A stretch of 64,000 bases of DNA from Clostridiales bacterium UBA1316. Lineage in GTDB: Bacteria; Bacillota; Clostridia; Oscillospirales; Oscillospiraceae. The notes below the pieces were generated by a model, which did no database searches, was not told the DNA's origin, and saw only the letters and a list, made by a program, of their open reading frames with translations. The position numbers and the translations under genes are program-made. The stretch spans positions 1 to 64,000 of the forward strand of contig DBTM01000052.1 in assembly GCA_002307055.1 (NCBI GenBank), read 5' to 3'. Of this stretch, positions 16,911 through 25,832 are shown in pieces; positions within the stretch are counted from its first letter, which is position 1; the number at the start of each line of letters is the position of its first letter.

Positions 16911-19331
16911 TCAGAAGGTAATCTCGATCTCGATCTTTTCATTCTCTTTAAATGCGTATTGAACATGGTCGCCTTCAGCCGGCATCTCGGTTCCGTTGAT
17001 ACGGAAGGACGTAAAACTCCTGCGGCAGCGCAGTATGAGCTTCTGTACCTTGCCGGATACGATTGCTGCCGTGAGACCTTTTTCACACCACGCCAGCCGT
17101 TCAAGCTTCGCCCACGTATACAGCCATACGCCTTCAATGGAACCTTTTTCAAGGGACGACGGCATCGCAGGCAGGAACTCGACGGTGCCCGGCGCGGAGT
17201 ACACGCACATCTCCAGCAGAATCGCCGGCATCGCGCCCTGCAGATCAGGACAGTGCACAATATACGGATAGTGGTTTGTACACAGCGTACGCAGCACAAA
17301 ACCGTGGTTCATCAGCTGGTACAAATTCTGCTCGGTCTCGATCATGTCCTTTAAGCGGATTGCCGTAAACAAGCGGTGAATGATGCCGTGCGCCGAATCG
17401 TCCTGCTGTCCGCGTTTGCGGTTGGATATTGTTATGGCTTTGGCGAGCTCCGGCTCCTCTTCCCAGGTGACGGCATGCCCAGGCCAAACATCGTAGTGAT
17501 GTGAGACATGGCGGTGGTTGTAGTTTTCGCTGACCGAGGGCCATGCCCATTCCTTAAGGCCGCCCTCCTCGTCCAGCAGGTAGTTCGGCAGAGAATCCTT
17601 CTGCGCCTGCCAGTGCGGCAGCTTCTCCTGCTCAATGCCGAGCGTATTGCAGGCTTCCATAAGGTTATCGAGCACCTCCCGGCAGATCATGATGTCCATA
17701 ACCGAGTTAATGCTTGCCGCGTAGACACCGTTCCTCGTCGCATACTCGGGTGTCGGGTTCTCCGGAGAGAAGGACGGATAAAAGATCACCTTGCCGTCCG
17801 GCCCGCGGTCGCAGGCATAATCCTCGAAGAAAAGAGCGATCTCCTCAAGCGCCGGGACAATCCGGTTTTTGAGGAACTCCATATCTCCGCTGACGAGGTA
17901 ATAGCCCCAAAGCTCGTTATAAATCCAGCCGAGGCAGCCGGTCCAGCAATAATGCGGATAGGTCTTTGAGAAATGATAAAAGAGGCCCGAATCATAATCG
18001 CAGTGGACGCTTGCGAGTAAGCCGCGCGCGCCGAACAGTCTGCGGGCATTCGTGCGGAAATCGTCAAACTTGCTCTCGTAATATCGGAAATAGACATCCA
18101 TCTCGTCGAATAAGCCGGTATTATTGCCTGCGCAGACCTGCAGGTTTGTATTTATATTGTGTTGGCCCCACATGGGCGGGATATTGCCGGTGTCGGTGAT
18201 TTGGAAGAAGCGGCCCATATCATAGAGCTTTTCAAGCATTGTGCCGTCAAACGGAGCCGTTGAATGCGTCCGCTGCAGCAGCTCCTCGCCGGAGAGCGCA
18301 AAGTCAGCCTCGTCACCGAGATGGATGCCGGACCGCCCCATGCGGGAACCGATATGCTCTGTATTCGCCTTGAGCAGCGCATCATAATCAGGGGCAATAG
18401 CGAGAACAGCATCGGCAACGGACTGTGCGCACGCATATGTAAAGCCGCCTTCGAATTTAACGGTTTTGGACAAAATCATCATACTGTCGGCCCCGGTGAT
18501 CCGGACGCCGTTTTCAATGCATTCGGCAGTTCCGCCCCGCCTGATGAAGCGGATCACGCTGACATACCCTTTTTGACCGAACTCAGGGCAGTACGCCCAT
18601 TTAAGCGTTATCAGGTCATCTGTGATCTCAAGCTCGTGCGCGCTGAGCTTGGGCGCGCGTATGCCGGATATGCCGGGCATACCGGACATACCGGGCTTAA
18701 CCGGCAGCGTGATCGTCACATCGGCGTCGAGCGCGCCGCCGGGTGCGGAGAACTGCTGCACCGCGACATTATCCTTATAGGAGATGAACGTTTCACGGGT
18801 GAACGCGCCGCGGTCGTTCTCCCATTGCACGGTGATTTTGCCATTCATCATATCCAGCCAGCGCAGATAATTTTTTGTTGCACCGGCTTCGGGCTGCCGG
18901 ATACCGAGCGTGAATGCCTGATGCCGCTGAAGGGGCGATGTCGGGCCAATCGCGCCTTTACTTGAAAAATCCATGTATTGACTGAATCCGGCTTCGATTT
19001 GCGCCTTTTCAACGAGCTCCGCCGCTTCAACAAATTTATTCTCAAGCATCAGCCTGCGCGCTGCCGGCAAGACGCCGTTCAAATCCGGCGGCTGCGGTGT
19101 TTTCGCCCATGTCGGTTCATACAGGGCTTCCTGTGTAAATTCAAGCGCGTCGTTGTACGGATCGCAAAGCACATCCACACGCTCAAAGCCGTTGCCCGTG
19201 ATTAAAGCCTCGCTAAAATCCGCAGCGGGGTATAGGCTGCAGATGCTGCGCGCGGGGAGTATCTGTCTGCGCCGTTCAAGCGTCATTGCGCCATATTTAA
19301 ACGTATGCGGAATAATTGTATTTTTAAGCAT
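16911..19331 (-). CDS. GH95-like glycosidase (alpha-L-fucosidase/galactosidase type)
   Basis: 806 residues, the usual length for glycoside hydrolase family 95. The N-terminal beta-domain carries GNGFERVDVLCDPYNDALEF. The (alpha/alpha)6 core shows NIPPMWGQHNINTNLQ, a LKEWAW segment like the QLQEW acid region, and NHRHVSHHYDVWPG, which matches the conserved HRHVSHLY-PG of the family. The C-terminal part has SAPGTVEFLPAMPSSL. The family includes 1,2-alpha-L-fucosidases and alpha-L-galactosidases; which one this is cannot be told. No signal peptide, so it acts on imported oligosaccharides. It follows a LacI gene by 69 bases and precedes the reductase pair. Confidence 0.85.
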   Translation of the reverse strand: MLKNTIIPHTFKYGAMTLERRRQILPARSICSLYPAADFSEALITGNGFERVDVLCDPYNDALEFTQEALYEPTWAKTPQPPDLNGVLPAARRLMLENKFVEAAELVEKAQIEAGFSQYMDFSSKGAIGPTSPLQRHQAFTLGIRQPEAGATKNYLRWLDMMNGKITVQWENDRGAFTRETFISYKDNVAVQQFSAPGGALDADVTITLPVKPGMSGMPGISGIRAPKLSAHELEITDDLITLKWAYCPEFGQKGYVSVIRFIRRGGTAECIENGVRITGADSMMILSKTVKFEGGFTYACAQSVADAVLAIAPDYDALLKANTEHIGSRMGRSGIHLGDEADFALSGEELLQRTHSTAPFDGTMLEKLYDMGRFFQITDTGNIPPMWGQHNINTNLQVCAGNNTGLFDEMDVYFRYYESKFDDFRTNARRLFGARGLLASVHCDYDSGLFYHFSKTYPHYCWTGCLGWIYNELWGYYLVSGDMEFLKNRIVPALEEIALFFEDYACDRGPDGKVIFYPSFSPENPTPEYATRNGVYAASINSVMDIMICREVLDNLMEACNTLGIEQEKLPHWQAQKDSLPNYLLDEEGGLKEWAWPSVSENYNHRHVSHHYDVWPGHAVTWEEEPELAKAITISNRKRGQQDDSAHGIIHRLFTAIRLKDMIETEQNLYQLMNHGFVLRTLCTNHYPYIVHCPDLQGAMPAILLEMCVYSAPGTVEFLPAMPSSLEKGSIEGVWLYTWAKLERLAWCEKGLTAAIVSGKVQKLILRCRRSFTSFRINGTEMPAEGDHVQYAFKENEKIEIEITF

Positions 19332-19400
19332 ATTGAGTCTCCTTATATATTTCTTAACAACAGCGCTGTCAGCCGTATTAAAGCATATGCTTCGTACTCA

Positions 19401-20390
19401 TCAAGCGGGCGTTTTCGTCGAACCGCGCCGTAATAAAGTCACCGGCAGCATTGACTGCATTGGTATGAGATTGGCTTCAGACAGCTTCAGCAGCATGTCC
19501 AGCGCAAACTCGCCCATCTGCGCAACCGGCTGGACGACGGTGGTGATGCCGAGATATTCGGCAATGTCCAACCCGTCAAAGCCCACAAGCTGGAGGCGGT
19601 CCGGTATACATATGCCGAGCTCGCGAAACGCGGTGCTTGCCCAGGCGGCGATCAGGTCGCTTGTTGTAAACAAGCCGTCCGTCTCGGGATACGCCTCCAT
19701 CAGCTCACTGAAAAACGCCCGGAAGGTCTCTGATTTTTCAGCCCTCGACTTATCCCCGTTATATATGACGCAGGGGATGCCGCGGCGCGCACACTCCTCC
19801 GTAAAACCGCTGACGCGCAGGTGCGCCGGAAGGTGCGCCCGATCCGGATGCTCCCCAAGAACGAGCGGATGGCGGCAGCCGCCGTCTAAAAGAGTCTGCG
19901 CCGCCAATATACCGCCTGTGTGGTTATCGCAGCATACCGAGGGGATCGCTTCACCCGCCGCATACTCGATAGATACAACCGGCAAACTGTAATCCGAGAA
20001 AAAGGAACTATCCTTCGCGCGGCTGCACAGCAGCAGTCCGTCCGCTTTATTGCGCCGAAGCGTTTGAGCAAATGCGATTTCTTTTTCAAGCGCACCCGCG
20101 GAAACGCAGATCAGCAGCCTGTAGCCGCGCGCCGCGCAGGCGTTCTCCGCAGCCTGCAGCAGCCGCGCGAAAAAAGGATGATCCAGCTCCGGCAGTATGA
20201 TACCGATGAGATAGGAGCGGCCCGTCTGCAAGGACCGCGCCATCGCGTCGGGGTGATATTTAAGCTCGGTGATTGCGTGCTCGACTCTTCGGCGTGTAGT
20301 GTCTGTGACATCTCGGGATTTGTTGAGTACGCGAGATACCGTCGCCGTAGAAACGCCCGCTTTTACTGCCACATCCTTGATCGTTGCCAT
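19401..20390 (-). CDS. LacI-family regulator in the esterase-GH95 operon
   Basis: 329 residues, ATG 20390 with AAGGAGTGATCCCGC in front. The helix-turn-helix (ATIKDVAVKAGVSTATVSRVLNKSRDV) and periplasmic-binding-like core (YLIGIILPELDHPFFARLLQAAENA, DGLFTTSDLIAAW, QLVGFDGLDIAEYLGITTVVQPVAQMG) are complete. It lies inside a minus-strand operon (CE1, CE2, this gene, GH95, reductase, dehydrogenase), 77 bases after the CE2-like gene. It is a clear paralogue of the 23244-24230 regulator (shared GFDGLDI-EYLGITT segment). The two may bind the same or competing sites. Confidence 0.92.
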   Translation of the reverse strand: MATIKDVAVKAGVSTATVSRVLNKSRDVTDTTRRRVEHAITELKYHPDAMARSLQTGRSYLIGIILPELDHPFFARLLQAAENACAARGYRLLICVSAGALEKEIAFAQTLRRNKADGLLLCSRAKDSSFFSDYSLPVVSIEYAAGEAIPSVCCDNHTGGILAAQTLLDGGCRHPLVLGEHPDRAHLPAHLRVSGFTEECARRGIPCVIYNGDKSRAEKSETFRAFFSELMEAYPETDGLFTTSDLIAAWASTAFRELGICIPDRLQLVGFDGLDIAEYLGITTVVQPVAQMGEFALDMLLKLSEANLIPMQSMLPVTLLRRGSTKTPA

Positions 20391-20467
20391 GCGGGATCAC
20401 TCCTTAATGCTGCTTGCATCTTGGTATGAGCAATCTGTTATCCAAGAGGCTGCGTCCGCTTCCATTT

Positions 20468-21565
20468 TCATAGAGGAAATATCTCTCTGAGCTTTGCCGC
20501 CAGCTCGCGCCCCATGCGTTCATGTATCCCAGCCGAGGGATGACCGGAAGCCATCTGCTCGCTCCAGGGCCGGATGCCGCCGAATTTTAAACAGTGTACA
20601 CGTTCGTCTCCCGTCTGGGTCTGATAATATGCCGCGGCATCACGGATGACATCGTACAGGTAATAATCCATCGGTCCCAGCGTGCAGATAATATGCGTAT
20701 TTTTACCGTTTAAAGCACGGACATTCTCAATGAAAGCGGCGTATTTTTCCATAAAGCGCATTTCACCCGTCTTTTCGTCGCCCTGTATTCGGATCATATT
20801 CGCGTCGTTGGTGCCGATATTAATAATTACCGCGTCCACCGGGTGCAGCGCGAAGTCCCACCGGCTGAACACCGGTGTTTGCCCATCCATACTCTCATAG
20901 ATTCGATCCGTATACGCATAGAGGTCCTCCATACCCGGCATCATCGGCATCGCCGGACCGAATTGGACACCCGCCATGGAGATACCCGAAACGCAGACCG
21001 CGGATAAATCCGCATTGAGCGCGGCGCTCGCCAGCGCCGCATACGTAATCCAGCCGTTTTCCTCCTCCGGCAGAAAAGGCGCCATCGGTGACGGCGCTTC
21101 ATTCCCGTAGCCGCAGGTGATGGAATCACCGACGACTTCTATATGCAGGGCGGGCTCCGATTCCTCGCAGGGACGGACGCTGCCGTCCGCCGTGAGCGCA
21201 GTCATTCCGCATTTACCGCGCATGTTTTCCGAGAGTTTTATAATACGCACCGTATGCACACCCTCCGTCTCCGAGGAAAACAGTGTGTATTCCCGCTCTC
21301 CGGCATCGATCCGAAGCCGCCGGGCAAGCGCCCGGTTCCCGTCTACAGTGATGCCGATATAGGGATATTCATCCGGTAAATCCGGGCCGCCCAGGTTCGG
21401 TGACGCGATGCCGATAAGCGCCGCTGTTAAAGCTTTCCCGGTGAATGTGCAGGAAAAGCCAGCCCCCGTCCAGTTAAAGAAAACAGCCTGTTTTTTATCG
21501 TCTTTGAGTGTTCTGCCATGAAACCGCAGGTACTTTGTTAACTCGTTGTTCAGCAGCTTTTGCAT
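20468..21565 (-). CDS. SGNH acetylesterase, CE2-like
   Basis: 365 residues. The N-terminal ~130 residues form a beta-rich domain (RFHGRTLKDDKKQAVFFNWTGAGFSCTF), followed by an SGNH/GDSL hydrolase domain: GDSIT with Ser148, INIGTND, and HPSAGIHERMG with the catalytic His. This two-domain order is that of carbohydrate esterase family 2, which removes O-acetyl groups from plant polysaccharides or oligosaccharides. The usual Asp before the HPS motif is Ser here (SGHPS), as in CE2 enzymes known to use a Ser-His dyad. No signal peptide. It lies 34 bases after the CE1-like gene in one operon. Confidence 0.85.
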   Translation of the reverse strand: MQKLLNNELTKYLRFHGRTLKDDKKQAVFFNWTGAGFSCTFTGKALTAALIGIASPNLGGPDLPDEYPYIGITVDGNRALARRLRIDAGEREYTLFSSETEGVHTVRIIKLSENMRGKCGMTALTADGSVRPCEESEPALHIEVVGDSITCGYGNEAPSPMAPFLPEEENGWITYAALASAALNADLSAVCVSGISMAGVQFGPAMPMMPGMEDLYAYTDRIYESMDGQTPVFSRWDFALHPVDAVIINIGTNDANMIRIQGDEKTGEMRFMEKYAAFIENVRALNGKNTHIICTLGPMDYYLYDVIRDAAAYYQTQTGDERVHCLKFGGIRPWSEQMASGHPSAGIHERMGRELAAKLREIFPL

Positions 21566-21599
21566 TTTTGATATCTCCTCCGTTACTCAATTCAGCCTG

Positions 21600-23006
21600 T
21601 TATTCCAAAATTTCCTTCAGTATGACCGCCGTATCATGCGTCATGTATCCGACGTGATCGGCGATGTACATCGCGCCGTCGAGCTCGGTGACGAACCGGT
21701 TGAACAGGCTCTCGGCAAACCACCTGACCGGTACATACAATACGCCGTCACGTACCTCGCACTGCCTGCTCATGGAATACAGACGGTTATCGACAACGCA
21801 GCCGATGCTCTCGGCGGCGACCTGCAGCGTCCTGCCGTCCTTCGTCCTGATAACGGCAGTACCCTTGCTTATTTCGCATGTCATCTCAAACAGCCTGCAC
21901 AGCGTCTTTACAGAGACATAGAGATAATGATATGTATCAACAAGCTTGTTGGTGATCATCTCAACGGCTTTGAGCTCCGCGACGAAGGGCGCCGCGTCCA
22001 GCTCCGCGAGCTGGTTATCGATATAGGCTTTGTTTTTGCCCTCCGCCAGAGCAATCGCGTTTTTATCGCCGCCGGGGCGTTCGATCGGCTCACCGCGTTC
22101 AAGCGCGCCGGACGGCAGCCTCCTGCAGCCGGAGAACAGATACCGCCAGGCATATTCCGCGTCGTCGAGCGGCTGCCCATGTCCTCGGAATTTGACATCG
22201 CGGTAAATGAAATCCGCCTTATCGCCCTTGTAATAGGCCACATTGTCAAACCCGGCAATGCTGATTTCAGGCAGCGTGTGGCAGGCGTTAATCTGTTTCC
22301 AGAAATTCCTGTTTTTCGAATTGACCTCCGGGCGCGTATAAGCGGGGAAAATTGACGTGTTGTCCATCTCGCCCCGGAACTGATACACCGGTACCGGGCA
22401 TACATATTCCTTCAGCTTACCGTCCTCATCATACAGCGCCGAGGGGCTGGTCGGACCTGCCGAATTCGCGGCCGCCGCCAGCAGATTGCCATATGCTCTT
22501 GAGAACTGCATCGTCATCAGATCGCCCATGGACATGCCCTGCATGTAGATGCGAGTTGTATCGATTTTATATTTCTGCTTCAGGCGGTCAATCAACGCGA
22601 GGATAAATAAGATATCCTGGTTTCCCTGCTTGTCGATCGGTTCACCTCCGAGGTTGACCTGCCAGGCCTTTTGCTTGCCTGCCGTCGGGAAAACCGCGAT
22701 AAAATTCTCGCGTTCGGCGACCATCGTCCAGGAGGTAAAAATGCACTGCCCCCAGCCATCCATTCCGCCGCCATGGCAGGAGATAACCAGCGGAACTGCC
22801 TGCGTTCCGTCGTAAGAATCCGGGAGGTACTCATACCAAACATTCTCGGCGCCGCCAACGAGCGTCTCGCGGAACTCCTGCAGTTTTTTGGGGTAGACCT
22901 GTGTGTTGCCGCCCAGATCATTCACGATACAGTCCGAACTCTTCAAGCCGTCCATCGGCACCATGCCTGTCATCTTGCTTCCGGGTAAAAGCGTCATTTT
23001 AAACAT
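21600..23006 (-). CDS. CE1-like esterase with C-terminal stalk-like domain
   Basis: 468 residues from ATG 23006 (MFKMTLLPGSKM), chosen because AAAGGAAA lies in front; an upstream GTG gives six more residues. Residues ~50-290 are an alpha/beta hydrolase of the feruloyl-esterase/PHB-depolymerase type: HGGG (78-81), nucleophile GMSMG with Ser159, and a late GHGQPLDDAEYAWRYLF His region. The last ~130 residues (VYVSVKTLCRLFEM-like, CVVDNRLYSMSR, VLYVPVRWFAESLF) resemble the copper-amine-oxidase N-terminal-like stalk repeat found in many clostridial surface proteins. No signal peptide is present, which is odd for that domain. First gene of the six-gene operon. Confidence 0.78.
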   Translation of the reverse strand: MFKMTLLPGSKMTGMVPMDGLKSSDCIVNDLGGNTQVYPKKLQEFRETLVGGAENVWYEYLPDSYDGTQAVPLVISCHGGGMDGWGQCIFTSWTMVAERENFIAVFPTAGKQKAWQVNLGGEPIDKQGNQDILFILALIDRLKQKYKIDTTRIYMQGMSMGDLMTMQFSRAYGNLLAAAANSAGPTSPSALYDEDGKLKEYVCPVPVYQFRGEMDNTSIFPAYTRPEVNSKNRNFWKQINACHTLPEISIAGFDNVAYYKGDKADFIYRDVKFRGHGQPLDDAEYAWRYLFSGCRRLPSGALERGEPIERPGGDKNAIALAEGKNKAYIDNQLAELDAAPFVAELKAVEMITNKLVDTYHYLYVSVKTLCRLFEMTCEISKGTAVIRTKDGRTLQVAAESIGCVVDNRLYSMSRQCEVRDGVLYVPVRWFAESLFNRFVTELDGAMYIADHVGYMTHDTAVILKEILE

Positions 23007-23046
23007 AAAATCATTTCCTTTCACGAACTGATTAACGATTACATTA

Positions 23047-23076
23047 TTTATACATCAATCGTTGAGAGTGTGTCAA
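23047..23076 (-). promoter_or_regulatory. Promoter of the CE1/CE2/GH95 operon
   Basis: On the minus strand TTGACA (23076-23071), an 18-base spacer and TATAAA (23052-23047) form a good sigma-A promoter about 40 bases before the CE1-like start. AACGAT-type half-sites lie in the spacer and just downstream, resembling the operators on the other side of this divergent region. Confidence 0.65.
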
Positions 23077-23147
23077 TATTTTACTTACTTAAGCGTATAA
23101 GCAAAAACATAATCAGTAACCGCTGTTTTACAATTGTTCACATTCTG

Positions 23148-23185
23148 TGTTATCGTTTGACACAAAAAGAGCGTTATGCTATAGT
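23148..23185 (+). promoter_or_regulatory. LacI-gene promoter with operator TGTTATCGTTTGACA
   Basis: TTGACA (23157-23162), exactly 17 bases, TATAGT (23180-23185). The -35 box is the right half of TGTTATCGTTTGACA (23148-23162), which recurs identically at 26913-26927 before the GH43 gene. It is cre-like (TG...CG...CA) and fits a LacI-family operator. Confidence 0.72.
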
Positions 23186-23243
23186 TTTGTTAACAAAAAA
23201 ACAGAGTCGCTTTACTGTTCCGCGGCAAGTAGGAGAGTAGTTA

Positions 23244-24230
23244 ATGGCAACAATTAAGGACGTCGCTGAACGAGCCGGCGTTGCGGTAGGCTCCGTCTCG
23301 CGTGTGCTCAATAACCGGGGCGTATTAAGCGACCGGATGCGCAAAAAAGTGTATAAAGCCATGCGAGAGCTGGACTACGAGCCAAGTGAGATTGCGCGCT
23401 CCCTGCAAAACCGCAAGTCGAGCTATATCGGGGTTATTGTGACGCAAACGGATCATCTTTTCTTCTCCCGGCTCCTGCAGGCCATCGAGCAAGCCTGTTC
23501 CGATAGAGGGTATAAACTCCTGCTTCGGATATCGGATGCCGATATCACAAAAGAGAACGATTATGCCGCCACTCTGCGCGCTTTTAAAGCGGACGGGCTA
23601 TTGCTCTGCGGCCACACGGATGGGCAATCCATTTATAATGATTTCGAGCTTCCCGTTGTCACCGTTGATCGGATTTTAGACGGAGATGTACCGTTCGTAT
23701 GCTGTGACAATCGTCAGGGCGGTGTTCTGGCTGCCCATGTGCTGCTTAATGGTCATTGCCGCCATCCTCTGGTACTGTCACGCCATCCATGGGATCCGGA
23801 TAAACATGACGCGCCGCGGGAAGAAGGCTTCCGCGCAGAATGTGCCCGCCGGGGCGTACCGGCGGTGTTCTACCATTCCCAAAAATATCTTGCTGAAGAA
23901 CCCATGATGTATAGGGACTATTTCCGGGCCCTCCTGCAGGCTCATCCGGAGACGGACGGGATTTTTGCCACCTCCGATAAAGCCGCCGCCGGCGCCGTCG
24001 TCACCTGCCGTGAGCTGGGTTACCGAGTTCCCGAGGATGTCCAGATCGTCGGCTTCGACGGGCTGGATATCAGCGAATATCTGGGCATCACGACCATCGC
24101 CCAGCCTATCGAGCAGCTCGGTTTGTTTGCGCTGGATATGCTGTTCAAGAAGATGGCCGGCAAGCTCGTTCCGCGTGCGTCGATCCTTCCGGTTCATCTC
24201 ATCGAACGGGAGACAACACGGCATCAATAA
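23244..24230 (+). CDS. LacI-family regulator divergent from the esterase operon
   Basis: 328 residues, ATG 23244 with AGGAGAGTAGTTA in front. The N-terminal helix-turn-helix (ATIKDVAERAGVAVGSVSRVLNNRGVL) and hinge (LQNRKSSYIGVIV) are followed by a ligand-binding core (DGIFATSDKAAAGAVV, QIVGFDGLDISEYLGITTIAQPIEQLG). Its promoter carries the operator that also precedes GH43, so it is likely autoregulated and the master repressor of the 14.8-32.9 kb glycan genes. A perfect 14-bp hairpin follows. Confidence 0.92.
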   Translation: MATIKDVAERAGVAVGSVSRVLNNRGVLSDRMRKKVYKAMRELDYEPSEIARSLQNRKSSYIGVIVTQTDHLFFSRLLQAIEQACSDRGYKLLLRISDADITKENDYAATLRAFKADGLLLCGHTDGQSIYNDFELPVVTVDRILDGDVPFVCCDNRQGGVLAAHVLLNGHCRHPLVLSRHPWDPDKHDAPREEGFRAECARRGVPAVFYHSQKYLAEEPMMYRDYFRALLQAHPETDGIFATSDKAAAGAVVTCRELGYRVPEDVQIVGFDGLDISEYLGITTIAQPIEQLGLFALDMLFKKMAGKLVPRASILPVHLIERETTRHQ

Positions 24231-24271
24231 TTCGAGCGTAATTCTCACGCGAAAAGTATGTAAACTTGCAG

Positions 24272-24303
24272 CAGCGGGACAGCTTATCAAAGCTGTCCCG
24301 CTG
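24272..24303. terminator. Perfect 14-bp hairpin between convergent genes
   Basis: CAGCGGGACAGCTT (24272-24285), loop ATCA, AAGCTGTCCCGCTG (24290-24303). It separates the LacI gene from the convergent serine hydrolase. There is no U run on either side, so termination strength is uncertain, but position and stability favour a bidirectional terminator. Confidence 0.7.
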
Positions 24304-24317
24304 TATGTATACTGTTC

Positions 24318-25805
24318 CTAGCTCAGTGCCGCCGCGGCCGGCTCACCCGGCGGCATACCGAAGAGGCCGGTGCCGACAGGCTGTATCGTGCAGCTGGTTC
24401 CGCTGAATTGGAATGACAGACGCTGGACAAAACAGCCCTCAATCATCCGCACTGTCAGAAGCAGCGTATTCTCCGCTGTCCACGCCGCGCTGGCAAGCGC
24501 CTGCGACCCGTCGAGCATATTCCGCCGCCGGGTCCCGTCCGTTGCGGCGGTCAGCGCCACTTTCTCGGTTCCGCGGCTGAAGGTAAAGGTGCAGGAATCC
24601 TCACTGAAGCTGAAGCCGAAGCCTTTGACCTCTGCCTGCGGCTCCCCGCCGCTCATGAATTGCCGCATTCTGTCTCCAAAAGGCACCACCCCGCGGGTGA
24701 CGCGCCAATCCGTATTGTTAACCCGCTCTGCATAAACGCTGAACGGTGCGAACGGTTCCTGCTGCAGCGCCAGCCTCTGCATCCGAGAGGCAAGCGCAGC
24801 CCCAGCCGCCTCGTTCTCGGGCAGTTTTTCTTTGTCCGGAAGCTTCGCGAGGAACTCCCACATCACATCGAGCGTTTTCTGCGCCCAGTGTGCGCCGGAA
24901 GCGTTTTCGGTAATGGCAATAATCATATCCATATGCGGCACCACGATGGTGAACTGCCCCATTGCGCCGTCAGCCCGGTAGACACCCTTCGGGCGGCACA
25001 TCCAGATTTGATAACCGTAACCGACAAAATTATCTGTCGCGGGCGGATTGCCCTTCGCTTCGCTGGCGCTGTCGTTTTGAAATGTTGTCGCCAAACGGAC
25101 ATAATCCTCCGCCAGAATCCGCTCGCTGCCCCAAACGCCGCCGTCAAGGTAGAGCTTCATCAGGCGCAGATTGTCCTCCGTTGTCGCAAGCAGACCGCCG
25201 CCGCCGACCTCCATGCCGTCCGGCATGCGCATCCAGCGCAGATTCGCCGAGTCAATACCGATCTTATCGAATAGCCGCGGCTTCAGATAATCGTGCAGCC
25301 CCAGCCCTGTCTTCTGCCGGACGATTGCGCCCAGCAGTGTCGAACCCATGCTGTTGTACATATAGGTCGTGCCGGGTACATGGTTGACGGGCTTCGCCAG
25401 AAAATCCTTGATCCAGTTCTGGCTGGGCATTGGCATCTCATCCATGCCGCAGCCCATGCAAAGCACATGATGTACGGTGAGCTTTTTAAGGTTCTCCGAG
25501 GGGTTTTCCGGTGCCTCCTCCGGGAAAATGTCGATGATGCGCTCATCCAGCGTCAGCAGGCCTTCGGTATAGGCAATGCCGACAGCCGTTGCGGCGTACG
25601 TCTTTGTGTGTGACTGCAGCCCGTGGCGGATGCCGGGCGCAAAGGGATTCCACCACCCCTCGGCAAAGACCTTGCCATGCCGCAGCAGCATCAAGCCATG
25701 CGGTTCGGTAAAGCCGCTTTCCAGCTGGTCAAGCAGCCATTGGACAGCGTCGGTGGGAATTCCCACCGATTCCGGGGTCACCCGCTCAAATTCGGTTCGT
25801 TTCAT
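24318..25805 (-). CDS. Serine hydrolase, class C beta-lactamase fold
   Basis: 495 residues, ATG 25805 after AAGGAGAGATTGAT. The N-terminal ~360 residues are a beta-lactamase-related (DD-peptidase/esterase fold) domain: SxxK motif SHTK (Ser65, Lys68), Tyr150 in YMYNSMGSTLLGA, and a third motif near GAMGQFTIVVP. The C-terminal ~120 residues form a separate beta-rich domain. No signal peptide, so it is not a periplasm-facing penicillin-binding enzyme. In this cluster an esterase role on acylated sugars is more likely than antibiotic resistance. It is followed upstream in the operon by the alpha/beta hydrolase (27-base gap) and shares its promoter. Confidence 0.85.
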   Translation of the reverse strand: MKRTEFERVTPESVGIPTDAVQWLLDQLESGFTEPHGLMLLRHGKVFAEGWWNPFAPGIRHGLQSHTKTYAATAVGIAYTEGLLTLDERIIDIFPEEAPENPSENLKKLTVHHVLCMGCGMDEMPMPSQNWIKDFLAKPVNHVPGTTYMYNSMGSTLLGAIVRQKTGLGLHDYLKPRLFDKIGIDSANLRWMRMPDGMEVGGGGLLATTEDNLRLMKLYLDGGVWGSERILAEDYVRLATTFQNDSASEAKGNPPATDNFVGYGYQIWMCRPKGVYRADGAMGQFTIVVPHMDMIIAITENASGAHWAQKTLDVMWEFLAKLPDKEKLPENEAAGAALASRMQRLALQQEPFAPFSVYAERVNNTDWRVTRGVVPFGDRMRQFMSGGEPQAEVKGFGFSFSEDSCTFTFSRGTEKVALTAATDGTRRRNMLDGSQALASAAWTAENTLLLTVRMIEGCFVQRLSFQFSGTSCTIQPVGTGLFGMPPGEPAAAALS

Positions 25806-25832
25806 ATCAATCTCTCCTTTTCAGATTATTTA

